From Pseudooceanicola sp. HF7 (lineage in GTDB: Bacteria; Pseudomonadota; Alphaproteobacteria; Rhodobacterales; Rhodobacteraceae): a stretch of 64,000 bases of DNA. Position 1 is the stretch's first letter; every line of letters starts with the position of its first letter. The notes under the pieces were generated by a model, which saw only the letters and a list, made by a program, of their open reading frames with translations, was not told the DNA's origin and made no database searches. Where the stretch lies: contig NZ_JAATOW010000008.1 in the NCBI RefSeq assembly GCF_011806405.1, positions 62,001 to 126,000 on the forward strand. The letters run 5' to 3'. Made by a program: the position numbers and the translations under genes. Of the stretch, positions 49,940-60,272 are shown piece after piece.

Positions 49940-52519
49940 ATGGACACGACCGAGACGAAACGCAGCGCGCGGGAAAAGCGGCTGACGCTTGTCGCCATCG
50001 GCGCATCTGCCGGTGGACTGGAACCTTTGGAGGAATTCTTCAAGGCGGCTCCTGATAGTGCCGGTTGGTGCTTTATCGTCATTCAGCATCTGTCGCCTGA
50101 TTACAGGTCCATGATGGACGAGCTTCTGGCCCGTCAGACCCGGATGGACATCTTGCATGTCGAAGACGGCATGAGCCTGCAGCCGAACACGGTCTATCTC
50201 AACCGTCCGAACACGCTGGTGGAGCTTGACGGCGATATCCTGCGCGTGCGCAGCAACGCGGATGATCGCCCCCTGCCGCAGCTTCCCATCGATGCACTGT
50301 TCCGGACGTTGCCAACACGCGGCGTTGAGAATTCCTTTGCCGTGATCCTGTCTGGCTCTGGCTCGGACGGGGCGCGCGGCGCGCGGGAATTCCATGCCTT
50401 GGGCGGCATGGTCCTGGTGCAATCCCCGCAAGAGGCCGGGTTCTCGTCCATGCCGAAAGCGGCGCTGACATTTGGTGCAGAAGATCGGGTACTGACGGTT
50501 TCGGAAATGCCCCAGGCGATCCGTTTGCAGCTTTCCGGAGGAGAGAGGGCGTCTGCCGAAGCATCGAACAAGGAGGCCGCGATCACGATCCTTGAGCTGC
50601 TGGAACGACAGCACCACGTGGACTTCTCGGCCTATAAGTCTGCCAACGTGCTACGCCGGATCGAGCGGCGCCAGAAGCTGCGCGGCATCAAATCCATCAC
50701 CAGCTACCTTGAGCTGCTGCAAAGCACCCCCTCAGCGCTGGATGAGCTTTATCAGGATTTGCTGATCGGCGTGACGGAGTTCTACCGCGATCCGGAAGCC
50801 ATGGTGGTTCTGCGTCAGAAGGCGCTGGACAAGATGGTCGCCAATTCCAACGCTGAAAGCTCCTTGCGGATCTGGGTTCCCGCATGCGCCAGTGGGGAAG
50901 AGGCCTATACGATTGCCATCGAGCTGAGCGAGGCACTGCTGGCCGCGGGGGTCGAACGCCGGTTCCGCATCATCGCCACGGACGTGCATCGGGGATCGCT
51001 GGACATGGCATCGTCCGGGATTTTCCCGGAATCGGCCCTGGCCTCGGTTCCGCAGGACATCCGGGATCGCTATTTCACCCGTCACCGGGGCCAATACGTG
51101 GTCGATCCCGAGCTGCGCCAGAAGATCGTGTTCTCCGTCCATGATGCGCTGAGCGATCCGCCCTTCATGCAGCTGGACCTGATTTCCTGTCGCAACCTGT
51201 TGATTTACCTGAACGAAGAAGCACAGCTCAGGGTGATCTCGATGTTCCTTTTCGGGCTGCGAAAGGATGGATTCCTGCTGCTCGGCCCGTCGGAAAGCCT
51301 AGGCCGCTACAGCGGTCAGTTCGAGGTGGTCAACAGCCGCTGGCGGCTGTTCAAGAACAGCTCGGATCGGCGGGTTCTGGACCGGTCTATGCTGACCGGC
51401 AACCTTAAAGTGCCCGACCGTACAGATCTGGTGCCAAGCACCTCATGGGCCAGTCAGCGCGCGGCGGAAAGCCGTCGTCAGGCCCCGGTGCCGATAACGC
51501 GGGACAAGGACACGCTGGTCAGCAGCTATGACGCCCTGCTCAAGCGCTATGCGCCGTCCTCCATCTTGCTGGGGGTCGATGGCACGGTGCTGGCCTGGTT
51601 CGGCTTGGCGGGCAACTACATCGACACGATGAACAACCTGGCCGAATGGACGGTGCAGGACATCGTTCACCCGGATCTGCATTTCACCATCAATGTCGGG
51701 ATGGAGCGCTTCCGACAGGGTCAGCGGGATGCCTACGAGCGCAAGGTCGTTGTGGAGCTGCCGGGCGGCGACAAGCATGAGGTCAAGGCCCGCATCGAGC
51801 CGCTGGACATGTCTGCGACGCCCCGCTTTCTGCTGATCGGGCTGACGCGGGACGACCCGGTTGAAGCGCCTGTCAGCCCCTCTTTCAGCGGTATCCCGAA
51901 AGAGGGCGACGACCGTATTTTCCTGAGCCGCCGCATCCAGGAGCTTGAACGCGATCTGCGCCTTACAGAGGAAACGCTGCAGAACGTCACCGAACGGCTG
52001 GAAGCCAGCGGCGAAGAGCTTCAGGCCTCCAACGAGGAGTTGCAGGCCTCCAACGAAGAGCTCCAGGCTTCAAACGAAGAGCTGCAGAGCTCCAACGAGG
52101 AACTGCACGCGGTGAACGAAGAGCTGGTTTCCGTCAGCTCGGAACATGAACGCCAGATTGAGATGCTGTCGGAACTGAACCGCGATACCGAGGTTGTTCT
52201 GGATCTGCTGCGGACCGGCGTGATCGTGCTGGATCACGATTTGCGAATCCGCCGATTCTCGCGGCTTATCGGCCAGGTCTTCGAACTTGAGGCCCATGAC
52301 GTGCAGCGTAGCCTGGACGTGGTCGGCCCGCGGCTTGATTTCGCGGATCTAGCCGCGCTGGCGCGGGAGGTGCTGAAGACTGGCAAAGAGCTCAGCCGAT
52401 CCGGCGAATACAACGGCAAGCCGCTGACGATCCGGGCAAATCCGGTCGAGCGGGTTGAGGCAGAAGGCACGCGGCGTGGCGTGGCGATGCTTTTCCTTGG
52501 CGATCAGGTCTTCTCCTGA
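49940..52519 (+). CDS. CheB-CheR-PAS fusion protein
   Basis: 859 residues. CheB-type methylesterase (about 14-195) with catalytic Ser in GASAGG, His in QHLSPDYRS and Asp in [10 protein letters not shown]; CheR N-terminal and methyltransferase domains (about 215-470: [49 protein letters not shown]); a PAS-like region (about 525-650); a coiled coil of EELQASN repeats (about 680-735); and a final PAS domain ([18 protein letters not shown]). Many family members end in a histidine kinase; this one stops after the PAS. It has no CheB receiver domain. Probably a signalling protein outside classical chemotaxis. Confidence 0.93.
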   Translation: MDTTETKRSAREKRLTLVAIGASAGGLEPLEEFFKAAPDSAGWCFIVIQHLSPDYRSMMDELLARQTRMDILHVEDGMSLQPNTVYLNRPNTLVELDGDILRVRSNADDRPLPQLPIDALFRTLPTRGVENSFAVILSGSGSDGARGAREFHALGGMVLVQSPQEAGFSSMPKAALTFGAEDRVLTVSEMPQAIRLQLSGGERASAEASNKEAAITILELLERQHHVDFSAYKSANVLRRIERRQKLRGIKSITSYLELLQSTPSALDELYQDLLIGVTEFYRDPEAMVVLRQKALDKMVANSNAESSLRIWVPACASGEEAYTIAIELSEALLAAGVERRFRIIATDVHRGSLDMASSGIFPESALASVPQDIRDRYFTRHRGQYVVDPELRQKIVFSVHDALSDPPFMQLDLISCRNLLIYLNEEAQLRVISMFLFGLRKDGFLLLGPSESLGRYSGQFEVVNSRWRLFKNSSDRRVLDRSMLTGNLKVPDRTDLVPSTSWASQRAAESRRQAPVPITRDKDTLVSSYDALLKRYAPSSILLGVDGTVLAWFGLAGNYIDTMNNLAEWTVQDIVHPDLHFTINVGMERFRQGQRDAYERKVVVELPGGDKHEVKARIEPLDMSATPRFLLIGLTRDDPVEAPVSPSFSGIPKEGDDRIFLSRRIQELERDLRLTEETLQNVTERLEASGEELQASNEELQASNEELQASNEELQSSNEELHAVNEELVSVSSEHERQIEMLSELNRDTEVVLDLLRTGVIVLDHDLRIRRFSRLIGQVFELEAHDVQRSLDVVGPRLDFADLAALAREVLKTGKELSRSGEYNGKPLTIRANPVERVEAEGTRRGVAMLFLGDQVFS
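52013..52138 (+). repeat. 21-bp coding repeats in CheB-CheR linker
   Basis: Six tandem 21-bp units encode the heptad EELQASN and variants ([21 protein letters not shown]). The first four units are near-identical; the last two diverge. They form the coiled-coil signalling helix of the protein. Confidence 0.9.
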
Positions 52520-53033
52520 AAGGGGGGGCAGCCTGATCGGTCCTGCCGTCTGGTCGGCGTTCCGAGTCGCATGGGGGCTGCCTGTAAGCGGATCGACCAG
52601 GCTGAAACGCCGGGGCTATGGGGAGACGGAAGAAACCAAGAGCCGCGGCTGTTGCCGGACTTTTCATCTCCCGAAAAGCAGGAGCGCGGATGCCGGTTAA
52701 TAGTCGCGCCCCACCAGGGAGGTTCCGATGGCCCGGTCCTGCCGCTGTTACCTCGGTCATGGATGACCCCATTAGCATCGAAGACGACACGCGATACCCC
52801 CCGTCAGGGCACTGGGCTTTCAGATGTGCCGGAACCGTTCGAACCGCACTGAAGGCACTTAAGAGTTCAGGGATGCGACCATTCCCGTTCCCAATCGAAA
52901 ATGCGGGCGGAGAATAGAAATATTCACGTGCAGTGGGTGCCGGACTCCGTACTTACCACGCCCATTCAAAAGAATGGGTTCGCAGCCTCAAGTTAAGGGC
53001 GGGCGGCGCTCTCGGGTGTTAATTTCCCCTTTC
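52520..53033. other. Gene-poor interval of 514 bp
   Basis: Between the CheB-CheR stop and the end of the convergent protease gene. No gene is recognised; an open frame ending at 52917 (SIEDDTRYPPSGHWAFRCAG) lacks known relatives in my memory. A small perfect hairpin CCCATTC-AAAA-GAATGGG lies at 52961-52978 and could mark transcript ends. Confidence 0.45.
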
Positions 53034-55841
53034 TCAGAAAATGAAATCATTGCTGTCCAAGTCTTCAATTGAAACGTTCAGGAGAGTAATAGAATTCCCT
53101 TCTCCATCCTTGATGGTCGTATGGCTGCCGGATTGTTCAAGATGGTTTTCCATCAAGTCGTTCAGTCCGGTTATCGCAGTGACGCCGCGCAGATCGATCC
53201 TTTCAAAAGGGTTCAGAGCCTCGAAATCTGTGATCGTATCGTTTCCGAAGTCAGCCTTGAAGACGAAGATGTCGGCGTTGAAATTCCCGCGCAGAACGTC
53301 ATCGCCTTCTCCGCCATCCAGACGATCGAAACCCGATCCTGCGTTGATCGTATCGTCGTCCTCTCCACCTTCAATCACATCGTTGCCGCTACCGGCAAAG
53401 ACGTTGTCCCCGCCTGCTCCACCGTAGATCTGGTCGTTGCCGTCTTCGCCGAACAGGCCATCCTGCTGGTCTTCGCCGTAGATCTCATCATCGCCGGAAC
53501 CAGCGAAAATCCTGTCGAACCCCATCCCGCCAAACGCCTGATCATCGCCCCAACCTCCCAGGAGCGTATCGGCCTGGTGCCCACCATAAAGCTTGTCGCT
53601 GCCCGCGCCCCCTACCAAGCGGTCGAACCCTGCGTCCCCGAAGAGCAAATCATCGCCGGTGCCGCCAAAAAGGCGATCCTCACCCGAGCCACCGCGCAGC
53701 ACATCCAACAGGTCGTCGCCCCAAAGCCTGTCATTGTCAGAGCCGCCAAACAAATGGTCACAGCCGCTGCCGCCGTAGAGCGCGTCACGGCGTTCACCGC
53801 CGTCCAGCGTGTCAACGCCGCCGCCTCCATAGAGGGTATCAAACCCGTATCCGCCGAGAAGCCCGTCGTCGTCGGCACCGCCATACAACTGGTCATGACC
53901 GTCGCCGCCATCGAGATGATCCTCGCCTTCGCCTCCATCGAGGTAGTCGTCATCATTGCCGGCATCCAAGACATCATCACCGCTGGCGCCGTAGAGCGTG
54001 TCCAAGCCATACCCGCCCTTCATCTGGTCGCTACCGTCATCGCCTTGCAGGTAATCATCGCCATGCCCGCCATCCAGCGTGTCGTTACCGGCCCCGCCGT
54101 GAAGCAGATCCCTGCCACGCGCTCCGATCAGTCTATTGTGCTGGAAGTTGCCGGATACTGTGTCATCCCCGTCGCCGCCGGCGAAATGCTCTACCACGCC
54201 GTCGATCGTCACCCAGTCGCGGCCGTCGACACCCATTTCCGAGTGGTCGGAGTGCAGATCGACTTTGATATCACCTTGCAGCGCTGCGGCATTGATCCAA
54301 TCCTGTCCTCCGTTTTCTTCGGTTATGGTGCGGCGATCGGACTCTTCGTCCAGCAGGGTCAGGTAGTCTTCGGTGAAGGTGTAGATATCGTCGGTGTCGA
54401 TCGTGCTGCCGTGGAACTCCAGCGTGATCCCGAAGATCATGCCCACGTCCGCGACGGCGGTATCAGCTACGCGCAGTATCCATGTGCCCTCTGCTGACAT
54501 ACCGCGCAGGGAGGTGACACCGAAGGTCCAGTCATCGCTATATGAGCCGAAACCTTCTTTGCGTAGCAGGGCGATTTCCATGCCTTCGGGCGAGACCAGA
54601 GTCATCTCGACGTCCGATATCCATGCATGGTTGAAATCGACGGTGACATAGAGGTGTTCGATTTCGATGTCGGCGCCATTCACCTCTATCTCGATCTCTG
54701 TGCGCGCATTGTCTTGAAGGCGAACCGGGCTGCTGAAGCGCGTGCTGACTTCATGCACCGAGGCATTTTCAGCGGTGTCCGGTGACAAGCTGGACCAGAC
54801 TTCTGCCATGCGGACGGCGCCGAAGACATCGATCTGCCCGTAGCCATAGCTTTCGCTGAAGGTCACGCCGCCGCCATTCCAGTTGGTTGCGTCATTGGCC
54901 AGCCAGGCAGAGACCTCGTATCCACTTTCTTCGTCGCCGTAGGCAGAGCCAGTCTGGCGCGCCGAAAGAGAGAGGATGTTCTGCACGTCCCGCCAATGAA
55001 GGCCCGAGTTGGCTTCCAGCATCAGCGCAACGACGCCGGATACGACCGGCGCTGCCGCAGAGGTGCCGCCGAAGTCCTCTACGAAATCGGAGGCCGTGAA
55101 CCCCAACTCGCCGGATATGTCCGTGGTGGCTGAAGCGGACGGCGCAGAGACCAGCAGGCTGTGCCCCCAGTTGGAATAATCCTCTACATGGCCCCTGCGG
55201 TCGGTGGCACCTGTCACGATCAACCCGTAGGTGGCGTTGAGCCCGTCCCCGTTGGCATTGCCCCAGATGCCGAAATGCTGCCAAGAGGTGTCATTGGCGT
55301 AATTCCCGGCGGATTTCACGAAGATCGAGCCAAGCCCGCCGCGGCCGGTATTCAGGGCGGTCTGAAGCGCGCCATGTTCAAGCGAAGCTTGGCTTCCTGA
55401 GTCTCCGATGTCGCTGTAATCCATGAAACGTGGGCTGGCGCCCCAGGAAAAATTAACAACGTCGAAACGGGCGGTGTCTTCCATCACGGAGAGGTATCCT
55501 GACAGGCCCAGGGAAAAGGCATCGGTCAGGTAGTTGACGCCGGTAACCCCGGACTCGTAGGCGATGCCGATGCCACCTATGTCATTGTCCGCCGCCGCAA
55601 TTATCCCCGCAACAGCTGTGCCGTGCCCATCATGAGGTGTATTGGGCTGGGATCCGACTTGATCCAGTCTGAGCCGGTTCAGATAGTTCGCCCTCAGGTC
55701 GGCATGGCTGGACTGCACACCGTCATCATAAATCCCAACCCGAACCCCTCGCCCTGTAAAATCCGACCAGATCGCGTCTAGGTCGCCGATCATGTCCAAG
55801 TGCCATTGGCGATCCTGAAGCGGATTTGTTCCCCTCGGCAT
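53034..55841 (-). CDS. Subtilisin-like serine protease with P domain and RTX calcium-binding repeats
   Basis: 935 residues. Peptidase S8 domain (about 15-345): Asp in VGIYDDGVQSSHADL, His in DGHGTAVAGIIAA, Asn in VKSAGNYANDT, Ser in FGGTSAAAPVVSGVVALM. A proprotein-convertase P domain follows (about 365-485, DFNHAWISDVEMTLVSPEG). Residues from about 550 to 865 are glycine/aspartate nonapeptide repeats of the RTX type that fold on calcium. There is no signal peptide, so type I secretion through a C-terminal signal is expected; no transporter genes adjoin. Start placed at 55841 (MPRGTNPL) after GGGGGACAG; in-frame ATGs at 55856 and 55916 are alternatives. Confidence 0.92.
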   Translation of the reverse strand: MPRGTNPLQDRQWHLDMIGDLDAIWSDFTGRGVRVGIYDDGVQSSHADLRANYLNRLRLDQVGSQPNTPHDGHGTAVAGIIAAADNDIGGIGIAYESGVTGVNYLTDAFSLGLSGYLSVMEDTARFDVVNFSWGASPRFMDYSDIGDSGSQASLEHGALQTALNTGRGGLGSIFVKSAGNYANDTSWQHFGIWGNANGDGLNATYGLIVTGATDRRGHVEDYSNWGHSLLVSAPSASATTDISGELGFTASDFVEDFGGTSAAAPVVSGVVALMLEANSGLHWRDVQNILSLSARQTGSAYGDEESGYEVSAWLANDATNWNGGGVTFSESYGYGQIDVFGAVRMAEVWSSLSPDTAENASVHEVSTRFSSPVRLQDNARTEIEIEVNGADIEIEHLYVTVDFNHAWISDVEMTLVSPEGMEIALLRKEGFGSYSDDWTFGVTSLRGMSAEGTWILRVADTAVADVGMIFGITLEFHGSTIDTDDIYTFTEDYLTLLDEESDRRTITEENGGQDWINAAALQGDIKVDLHSDHSEMGVDGRDWVTIDGVVEHFAGGDGDDTVSGNFQHNRLIGARGRDLLHGGAGNDTLDGGHGDDYLQGDDGSDQMKGGYGLDTLYGASGDDVLDAGNDDDYLDGGEGEDHLDGGDGHDQLYGGADDDGLLGGYGFDTLYGGGGVDTLDGGERRDALYGGSGCDHLFGGSDNDRLWGDDLLDVLRGGSGEDRLFGGTGDDLLFGDAGFDRLVGGAGSDKLYGGHQADTLLGGWGDDQAFGGMGFDRIFAGSGDDEIYGEDQQDGLFGEDGNDQIYGGAGGDNVFAGSGNDVIEGGEDDDTINAGSGFDRLDGGEGDDVLRGNFNADIFVFKADFGNDTITDFEALNPFERIDLRGVTAITGLNDLMENHLEQSGSHTTIKDGEGNSITLLNVSIEDLDSNDFIF
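53270..54185 (-). repeat. RTX (GGxGxDxUx) nonapeptide repeat array
   Basis: Roughly 30 tandem 27-bp coding units such as GGAGNDTLD, GGHGDDYLQ, GGEGEDHLD and GGADDDGLL, read on the minus strand. Their regularity also opens a long meaningless frame on the plus strand. Confidence 0.9.
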
Positions 55842-55943
55842 TTCTGTCCCCCACATGACAAAATGACGAGGGCGTTGATAGGTAACACAGGTAAACAGCC
55901 GCCCAACTTCCGTCATGCTCTGGTAAGGTTTGTGAGGAGACCT

Positions 55944-55958
55944 TTAAGCAATTTTGAA
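55944..55958. promoter_or_regulatory. Near-consensus CtrA-type site
   Basis: TTAA-GCAATTT-TGAA has one mismatch to TTAA-N7-TTAA and lies in the divergent gap between the protease and sulfotransferase genes. It is weak on its own; noted because of the perfect site at 44223. Confidence 0.25.
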
Positions 55959-56024
55959 TGGGTTTGGGGAGATTCAGATGGCCTTCTTCCGGTAATAAAT
56001 GATTGAGGATTTAGCCCTAAACCG

Positions 56025-56936
56025 ATGTCGGACAGAATGTCGGACATGGCGGGAAAAATGCTTCAGACAAATGCACATGCGGGTCTTTTCGGACATCTAT
56101 TCCTGAGCACGGGCGCGATGAAGGCCGGAACGACTTGGCTGTATTCCGTCCTCGCACAGCACCCGGAGCTGCATTTCACGCTGGAGAAGGAAATCCACTA
56201 CTTCTACCACGCCTACGTGAACAACCGGCAGCTTTCTGATGCCCGGCGCCTGACCATCGCCCAGGACCGGTACCTGCCGCGCTACAATCCGGAGCGGACC
56301 AATCCCGACCGGATCCGTGTCAACCTGCACTGGGTGGCCAACTACCTCTCACGGCCTGTGGACGATCTTTGGTATCGTAATCTTTTCACCCGCCCGCGCG
56401 GCGAGTTGTACAATTGCGACTTTTCCAATCTCTATGCCCATCTCCCGCCGGAGGCCTGGCAGCATATCCAAGGCAACTGTACCCGGCTCAAGGTGATCTA
56501 CACCATGCGCCATCCAGTGAAGCGGCTCTGGAGCCATGTAAAATTCCATCTGCAAGTCACCGACAAGCTGCATCTTCTCGACACCTGGTCACCGGGAAAG
56601 ATGCAGGATTTCATGAGAAAGCCCTTCATTTGGGAGAACGCGGAATACGGCATAATTCTGCGGCGTATGCGGGCAGCTCTGCCAGAAGACGGGTTTCGCC
56701 CCTTCTTTTATGAGGATATGCGTCGTGATCCGCGGGCCTTCCTGGCTGAGATCGAGGATTTCCTGGAGCTTCCGCATCACGACTATTCCGAAGAGATCAT
56801 CGAGCGGAAGGTCAACGAATCCGCCTCCATTCCGATGCCTGATTTCTTCCCTGAACTCGTTTCTGAGGACGTGGCCCGCATCACAGCCGAGGTCGAGGCA
56901 GAAGGAATCTTAGTTCCAGAGAGCTGGAGTAGCTGA
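56025..56936 (+). CDS. Sulfotransferase domain-containing protein
   Basis: A 303-residue PAPS-dependent sulfotransferase: 5'-phosphosulfate loop GAMKAGTTWLYSVLAQHPEL (about residues 30-49) and 3'-phosphate element TMRHPVKRLWSHVKF. The substrate-contact helix KEIHYFYHAY is typical of the heparan-sulfate-type bacterial homologues. Cytoplasmic, no signal peptide. Start at 56025 is the first of three close in-frame ATGs (56037 and 56046 possible). It is divergent from the RTX protease and near a glycosyltransferase cluster, fitting a surface-glycan role. Confidence 0.88.
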   Translation: MSDRMSDMAGKMLQTNAHAGLFGHLFLSTGAMKAGTTWLYSVLAQHPELHFTLEKEIHYFYHAYVNNRQLSDARRLTIAQDRYLPRYNPERTNPDRIRVNLHWVANYLSRPVDDLWYRNLFTRPRGELYNCDFSNLYAHLPPEAWQHIQGNCTRLKVIYTMRHPVKRLWSHVKFHLQVTDKLHLLDTWSPGKMQDFMRKPFIWENAEYGIILRRMRAALPEDGFRPFFYEDMRRDPRAFLAEIEDFLELPHHDYSEEIIERKVNESASIPMPDFFPELVSEDVARITAEVEAEGILVPESWSS

Positions 56937-57445
56937 GAGGCACTCGGTGCAAGGCGAGCGTGTGCTTAAATGCGTGTAAGTTTGCCTCTTCGTTTATAAC
57001 GTGAGTCGACCGTTCCTGCGGTCGGCCAATGCAACATCCGAGCCATAATCTGTAACTGAACTCTGCTTCGAACTTACGATTTCGATGAGAGCAGGGTCCG
57101 GTTCCACCTGGATTGTTTGTGCCCGAGCCAAGCGCGCTTTGCATGGGGGTCGAGCGCCGACAGAGCACTCCGCGCACCCGCGGCACGGTTGTTGTTCATC
57201 GTCTCTTCTTAAACAGGATACACCGGGTCTCAGGATGCCCGGAAGGCCTCGCAGTGGCCGCCCGCCTCTTCCGTACGGTGGAAGGTCGTCAATGGCACGT
57301 TTCCGTTGCTTCGGGTTTTCTCCGCGAGCTACGTGAGTTGTGCCAGGCGAGTGGAAGGGTTTCGGCAGGTCTCTCGGGGGAAGCGTAGCCGCGGAATTTC
57401 CAATTAGCACCTGCACCTTGTACGGGCGTCCAATTCCCTGCTGGC
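56937..57445. other. Gene-poor interval of 509 bp
   Basis: Between the sulfotransferase and the end of the minus-strand glycosyltransferase gene. The first 150 bases are less GC-rich than the surroundings. A plus-strand frame around 57220-57388 (LAVAARLFRTVEGRQWHVS) is open but matches nothing that I know, and it lacks a ribosome site. No tRNA or insertion-sequence end was seen. Confidence 0.45.
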
Positions 57446-58747
57446 TTAAGCTGTGCGCGCGGCCACTTGCTGCAGATTAGGAAGATCAGGACGTGATATC
57501 CTTACGGGTCCTGCCGAGCCGGGTACCCGCTTCGAAAACAGGGGACTCACGAGCTCAACGAACTCATCTGTCTGGGTGACGAAATCCGCAATGGGTATTG
57601 GCTGCGCATATCGGTCTGGGCGAGTCAGCGCATGTCGGATTTCGTTTCTCAGTGTTTCGGCATCTGCTCCGATCGGGATGGCACGGGCGCGATCCGGGCC
57701 GCCATGTTCCACTGTCCCTCCGCTGTCGGTCTGGATGACCCGAATGCCACGGGCAAGCGCCTCTCTGATCGTCAGGCCAAAGGTCTCTTTCCATTGTGAT
57801 GGGAACAACAGGACATCGACCTGTATCCAGAAGCCATCCATTTCCGCTTGGCTGTAGCGCGGATGTGTGCGCCATTTTCCGGGCAAAGTGGAGAAGTCCA
57901 CATCCGACCACCAGTTTCCCTCCATGCTGCCATCGGCGAGAAGAACCTCGAAATCACTGCGGTCCAGACTTTCGAATGCCTTTCGGATAAGGGGCCAGCC
58001 CTTGATGTCCGACGGGCCGCCGCAATAGCCAAAGACCAGTCGAGGGGATTTCCGGCGCCGTTCGGCCTGAGCAATGGCGAAGTCGGTGCCCGGCTGGGTG
58101 ACGCCATTCTGCCAAACCGCGTCCGACTTCGGTTGCAGGCCAGAACGCTGGCAGAGATCACGGGCATATTCGGAAGGGTAGGTCATCAGGTCTACCTCTT
58201 CCGAGGCTTGGCGCAGTTGCAACATACGCGTGCGGCTTTGGGCCAGGTCCAGCACGCAGCTTCGGCAACCTTCGATTTTGACAGGGTCCTGACCGCAATA
58301 GCGCCCATCCGCTCGGATCATGAACTGTCTTTCGCAGATCCACCAGTAGTCGTGGGCCGATACCACGACCGGAAGCCCTTCTTGCCGCGCCGCGCGAATG
58401 ACGCCGGTGCCCAATTCCTGGATGCAATGCAGATGCAGGAGGTCCGGGGAAAGGGCCTGAATCAGCCGGCTCGTCGCTTCTGTCACCTGGGGGTTGGAGT
58501 ACATCTGCGCAAAGGGGCGAGCCGGCGGCAAGTTGATGACGTAATTGGGAATCTCGCCGGACTGGATCTTTCGGATCGCATAGGGAGGCAGATCCATCCG
58601 GCTGACCGCGCTCAGGACTGAAATCTGCCAACCGTGGCGTTTTTGCAGGCCGCGGGCCACCTCTTCGGCGACGATCGTCGCCCCGCCATAGGTATAGGGG
58701 GCGAAAAAGATGTTCACGACCAGGATATGGGGCTCGGAATTCTTCAT
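57446..58747 (-). CDS. Glycosyltransferase family 4-type protein
   Basis: A 433-residue GT-B enzyme. N-terminal nucleotide-fold start HILVVNIFFAPYTYGGATIV, the acceptor-side VVVSAHDYWWICERQFM, and C-terminal donor-binding region FGYCGGPSDIKGWPLI and VLLFPSQWKETFGLTIREAL with the E(x7)E motif. A group of cysteines (RYCGQDPVKIEGCRSCVLD) resembles the zinc-binding insert of related GT4 proteins. Start at 58747 overlaps the upstream gene's stop by 4 bp (ATGA), so the two are co-translated. Donor and acceptor sugars are unknown. Confidence 0.87.
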   Translation of the reverse strand: MKNSEPHILVVNIFFAPYTYGGATIVAEEVARGLQKRHGWQISVLSAVSRMDLPPYAIRKIQSGEIPNYVINLPPARPFAQMYSNPQVTEATSRLIQALSPDLLHLHCIQELGTGVIRAARQEGLPVVVSAHDYWWICERQFMIRADGRYCGQDPVKIEGCRSCVLDLAQSRTRMLQLRQASEEVDLMTYPSEYARDLCQRSGLQPKSDAVWQNGVTQPGTDFAIAQAERRRKSPRLVFGYCGGPSDIKGWPLIRKAFESLDRSDFEVLLADGSMEGNWWSDVDFSTLPGKWRTHPRYSQAEMDGFWIQVDVLLFPSQWKETFGLTIREALARGIRVIQTDSGGTVEHGGPDRARAIPIGADAETLRNEIRHALTRPDRYAQPIPIADFVTQTDEFVELVSPLFSKRVPGSAGPVRISRPDLPNLQQVAARTA

Positions 58748-60060
58748 GCGGTTGCCCAGCGGATCATCTCGGGGTCGATGACCGGCGCGTTCTTGCGGGC
58801 TGACCAATTGGCTTCAAGATCGGCGCGGGCATTCCGGCCCATCTGACGGGCCAGGCCGGGATCGCGCACCAGATCCTCCAGGGCCTGAGCCCAATCTGCG
58901 CCAGCTCCCAGTACGCGTCCGCTGCGGCCGTCCTCTACCAGCGCCTGCATGTCAGAGACCCGTCCGACCAGACTGGGCACCCCGACAGACGCAGCGTCGA
59001 TGACCCGAACGCCGCTCTTGCAGCGGTTGAACAGGTCATCGGCCAGCGGCATCACGGCGGCATCGCAACTGGCAAGATGCGAAAGGTAACCGGCGTAATC
59101 TGTGAAACGATGCGTCTCTACCTGGCTGCGGATCTCCGTGGGGAGACGCTTTGTATCGAAATGGCCAAGGATCACGAGTTTGCGGTCCGCTCCACGAGAA
59201 AGAAAGCGCATCACGTCTGCCCCGATCTCGGCAAAGTCGATCTCATGACCATGAGAGCCGCTGGCGAAACAAAGCCGAAAATCCTTGGCCTCTTCAGCAG
59301 GGGGCAAGGGCCGTGCTTCCAACGTGGCGGCATCTGCGAAATTGCGGCGCAGGAAGACGGGTCGGGTGGTGAACTCCGCGGCGTGATCCCGCAGTGCTGG
59401 GGTGGAGACAGAGACTGCATCCGCCATGTTCATTATGTCCGCGTAATGCGGCGCTTCGTCGATGAAGTGCGCTTTCAGCTCCGGCGGCAGGGCGGCCATA
59501 TTTCCATAGGTTGCATAGGCGGGGACCGAGAAGAGCGGATCGTCGATATCGTAGAGAATGGGGAGTTTGAGGCGCCGGGCCTCGTAGAGATGGCGCGTGA
59601 CATGCGGGTGGCTGCGCAAGCGATAGAGCAGCAGATGAGTCGCGTCCTGCATGATATCCATGCAGCGGGGCAGGTCTTCATAGTGAGAAAAGACGTAATC
59701 TGCTTCGGCCACAGCGAAGATTTCCGCCAGCTGTTCCACACGGTACTTCCGACATTGGGGCAGGTTGAGGTCACCGATCATCGCGATCTTAGGCCTTTGG
59801 CGTAGGATCGGCGGGGTTGAGACGCAAAAGGCCGTCTTTTCAGCGGTCTCGGTCCAGAAGGAGCTGTCCTCTGAACGGAAAAAAGCACTTAGGCCACCAT
59901 GGCCCGCAGTGACCTCTGGCGCGATAGAGGGGCGCTGGCCGCTGCCCGCGTATCGCCACCAGATAAGCGCACGCCGGGTGGCCGTACGCAGACCTTCCTT
60001 CTTCGCATACTGGGTGAACCTTCTGGCAAGGCGAAAGGCGACCGCGGCTGATCTCATCAT
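58744..60060 (-). CDS. Glycosyltransferase (GT4/GT1-like)
   Basis: A 438-residue GT-B-like protein. The N-terminal domain begins IAMIGDLNLPQCRKYRVEQL; LPILYDIDDPLFSVP is typical of a clade of bacterial glycosyltransferases that act on surface polysaccharide; the donor side includes LCFASGSHGHEIDF and RCKSGVRVIDAASVGVPSLVG. It is the first gene of the minus-strand pair and is divergent from the GT2 gene at 60273 over about 210 bp, which holds no further gene. Confidence 0.82.
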   Translation of the reverse strand: MMRSAAVAFRLARRFTQYAKKEGLRTATRRALIWWRYAGSGQRPSIAPEVTAGHGGLSAFFRSEDSSFWTETAEKTAFCVSTPPILRQRPKIAMIGDLNLPQCRKYRVEQLAEIFAVAEADYVFSHYEDLPRCMDIMQDATHLLLYRLRSHPHVTRHLYEARRLKLPILYDIDDPLFSVPAYATYGNMAALPPELKAHFIDEAPHYADIMNMADAVSVSTPALRDHAAEFTTRPVFLRRNFADAATLEARPLPPAEEAKDFRLCFASGSHGHEIDFAEIGADVMRFLSRGADRKLVILGHFDTKRLPTEIRSQVETHRFTDYAGYLSHLASCDAAVMPLADDLFNRCKSGVRVIDAASVGVPSLVGRVSDMQALVEDGRSGRVLGAGADWAQALEDLVRDPGLARQMGRNARADLEANWSARKNAPVIDPEMIRWATA

Positions 60061-60272
60061 TCTGTTCCATTCTGAAACCGTTTCGCGTTGATAGACGTTG
60101 CCTGATGAATGAAGCGTTTACGGTCCAGAGTTTCCTGCGATGAGGTTGCGCGTGAGCGATTTGCCTTGGCCGGGTGCGCTGGCCTGTGCTTCCATGTTGG
60201 CGAGGGCCGCGGTTAGACGAATTTTAACAATCAATGCGCCATGCTGGTGCTATGACTGGAGTGGAGACCCCG

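Noticed and set aside
53270-54185. Regular 27-bp repeats that might suggest a CRISPR or satellite array.
   Set aside because: They encode in-frame RTX nonapeptides in the protease and vary as protein repeats do; there are no unique spacers.
53121-54497. A 458-codon plus-strand frame across the protease gene.
   Set aside because: It mirrors the regular RTX codons of the real minus-strand gene, giving a low-complexity alanine/valine-rich translation.
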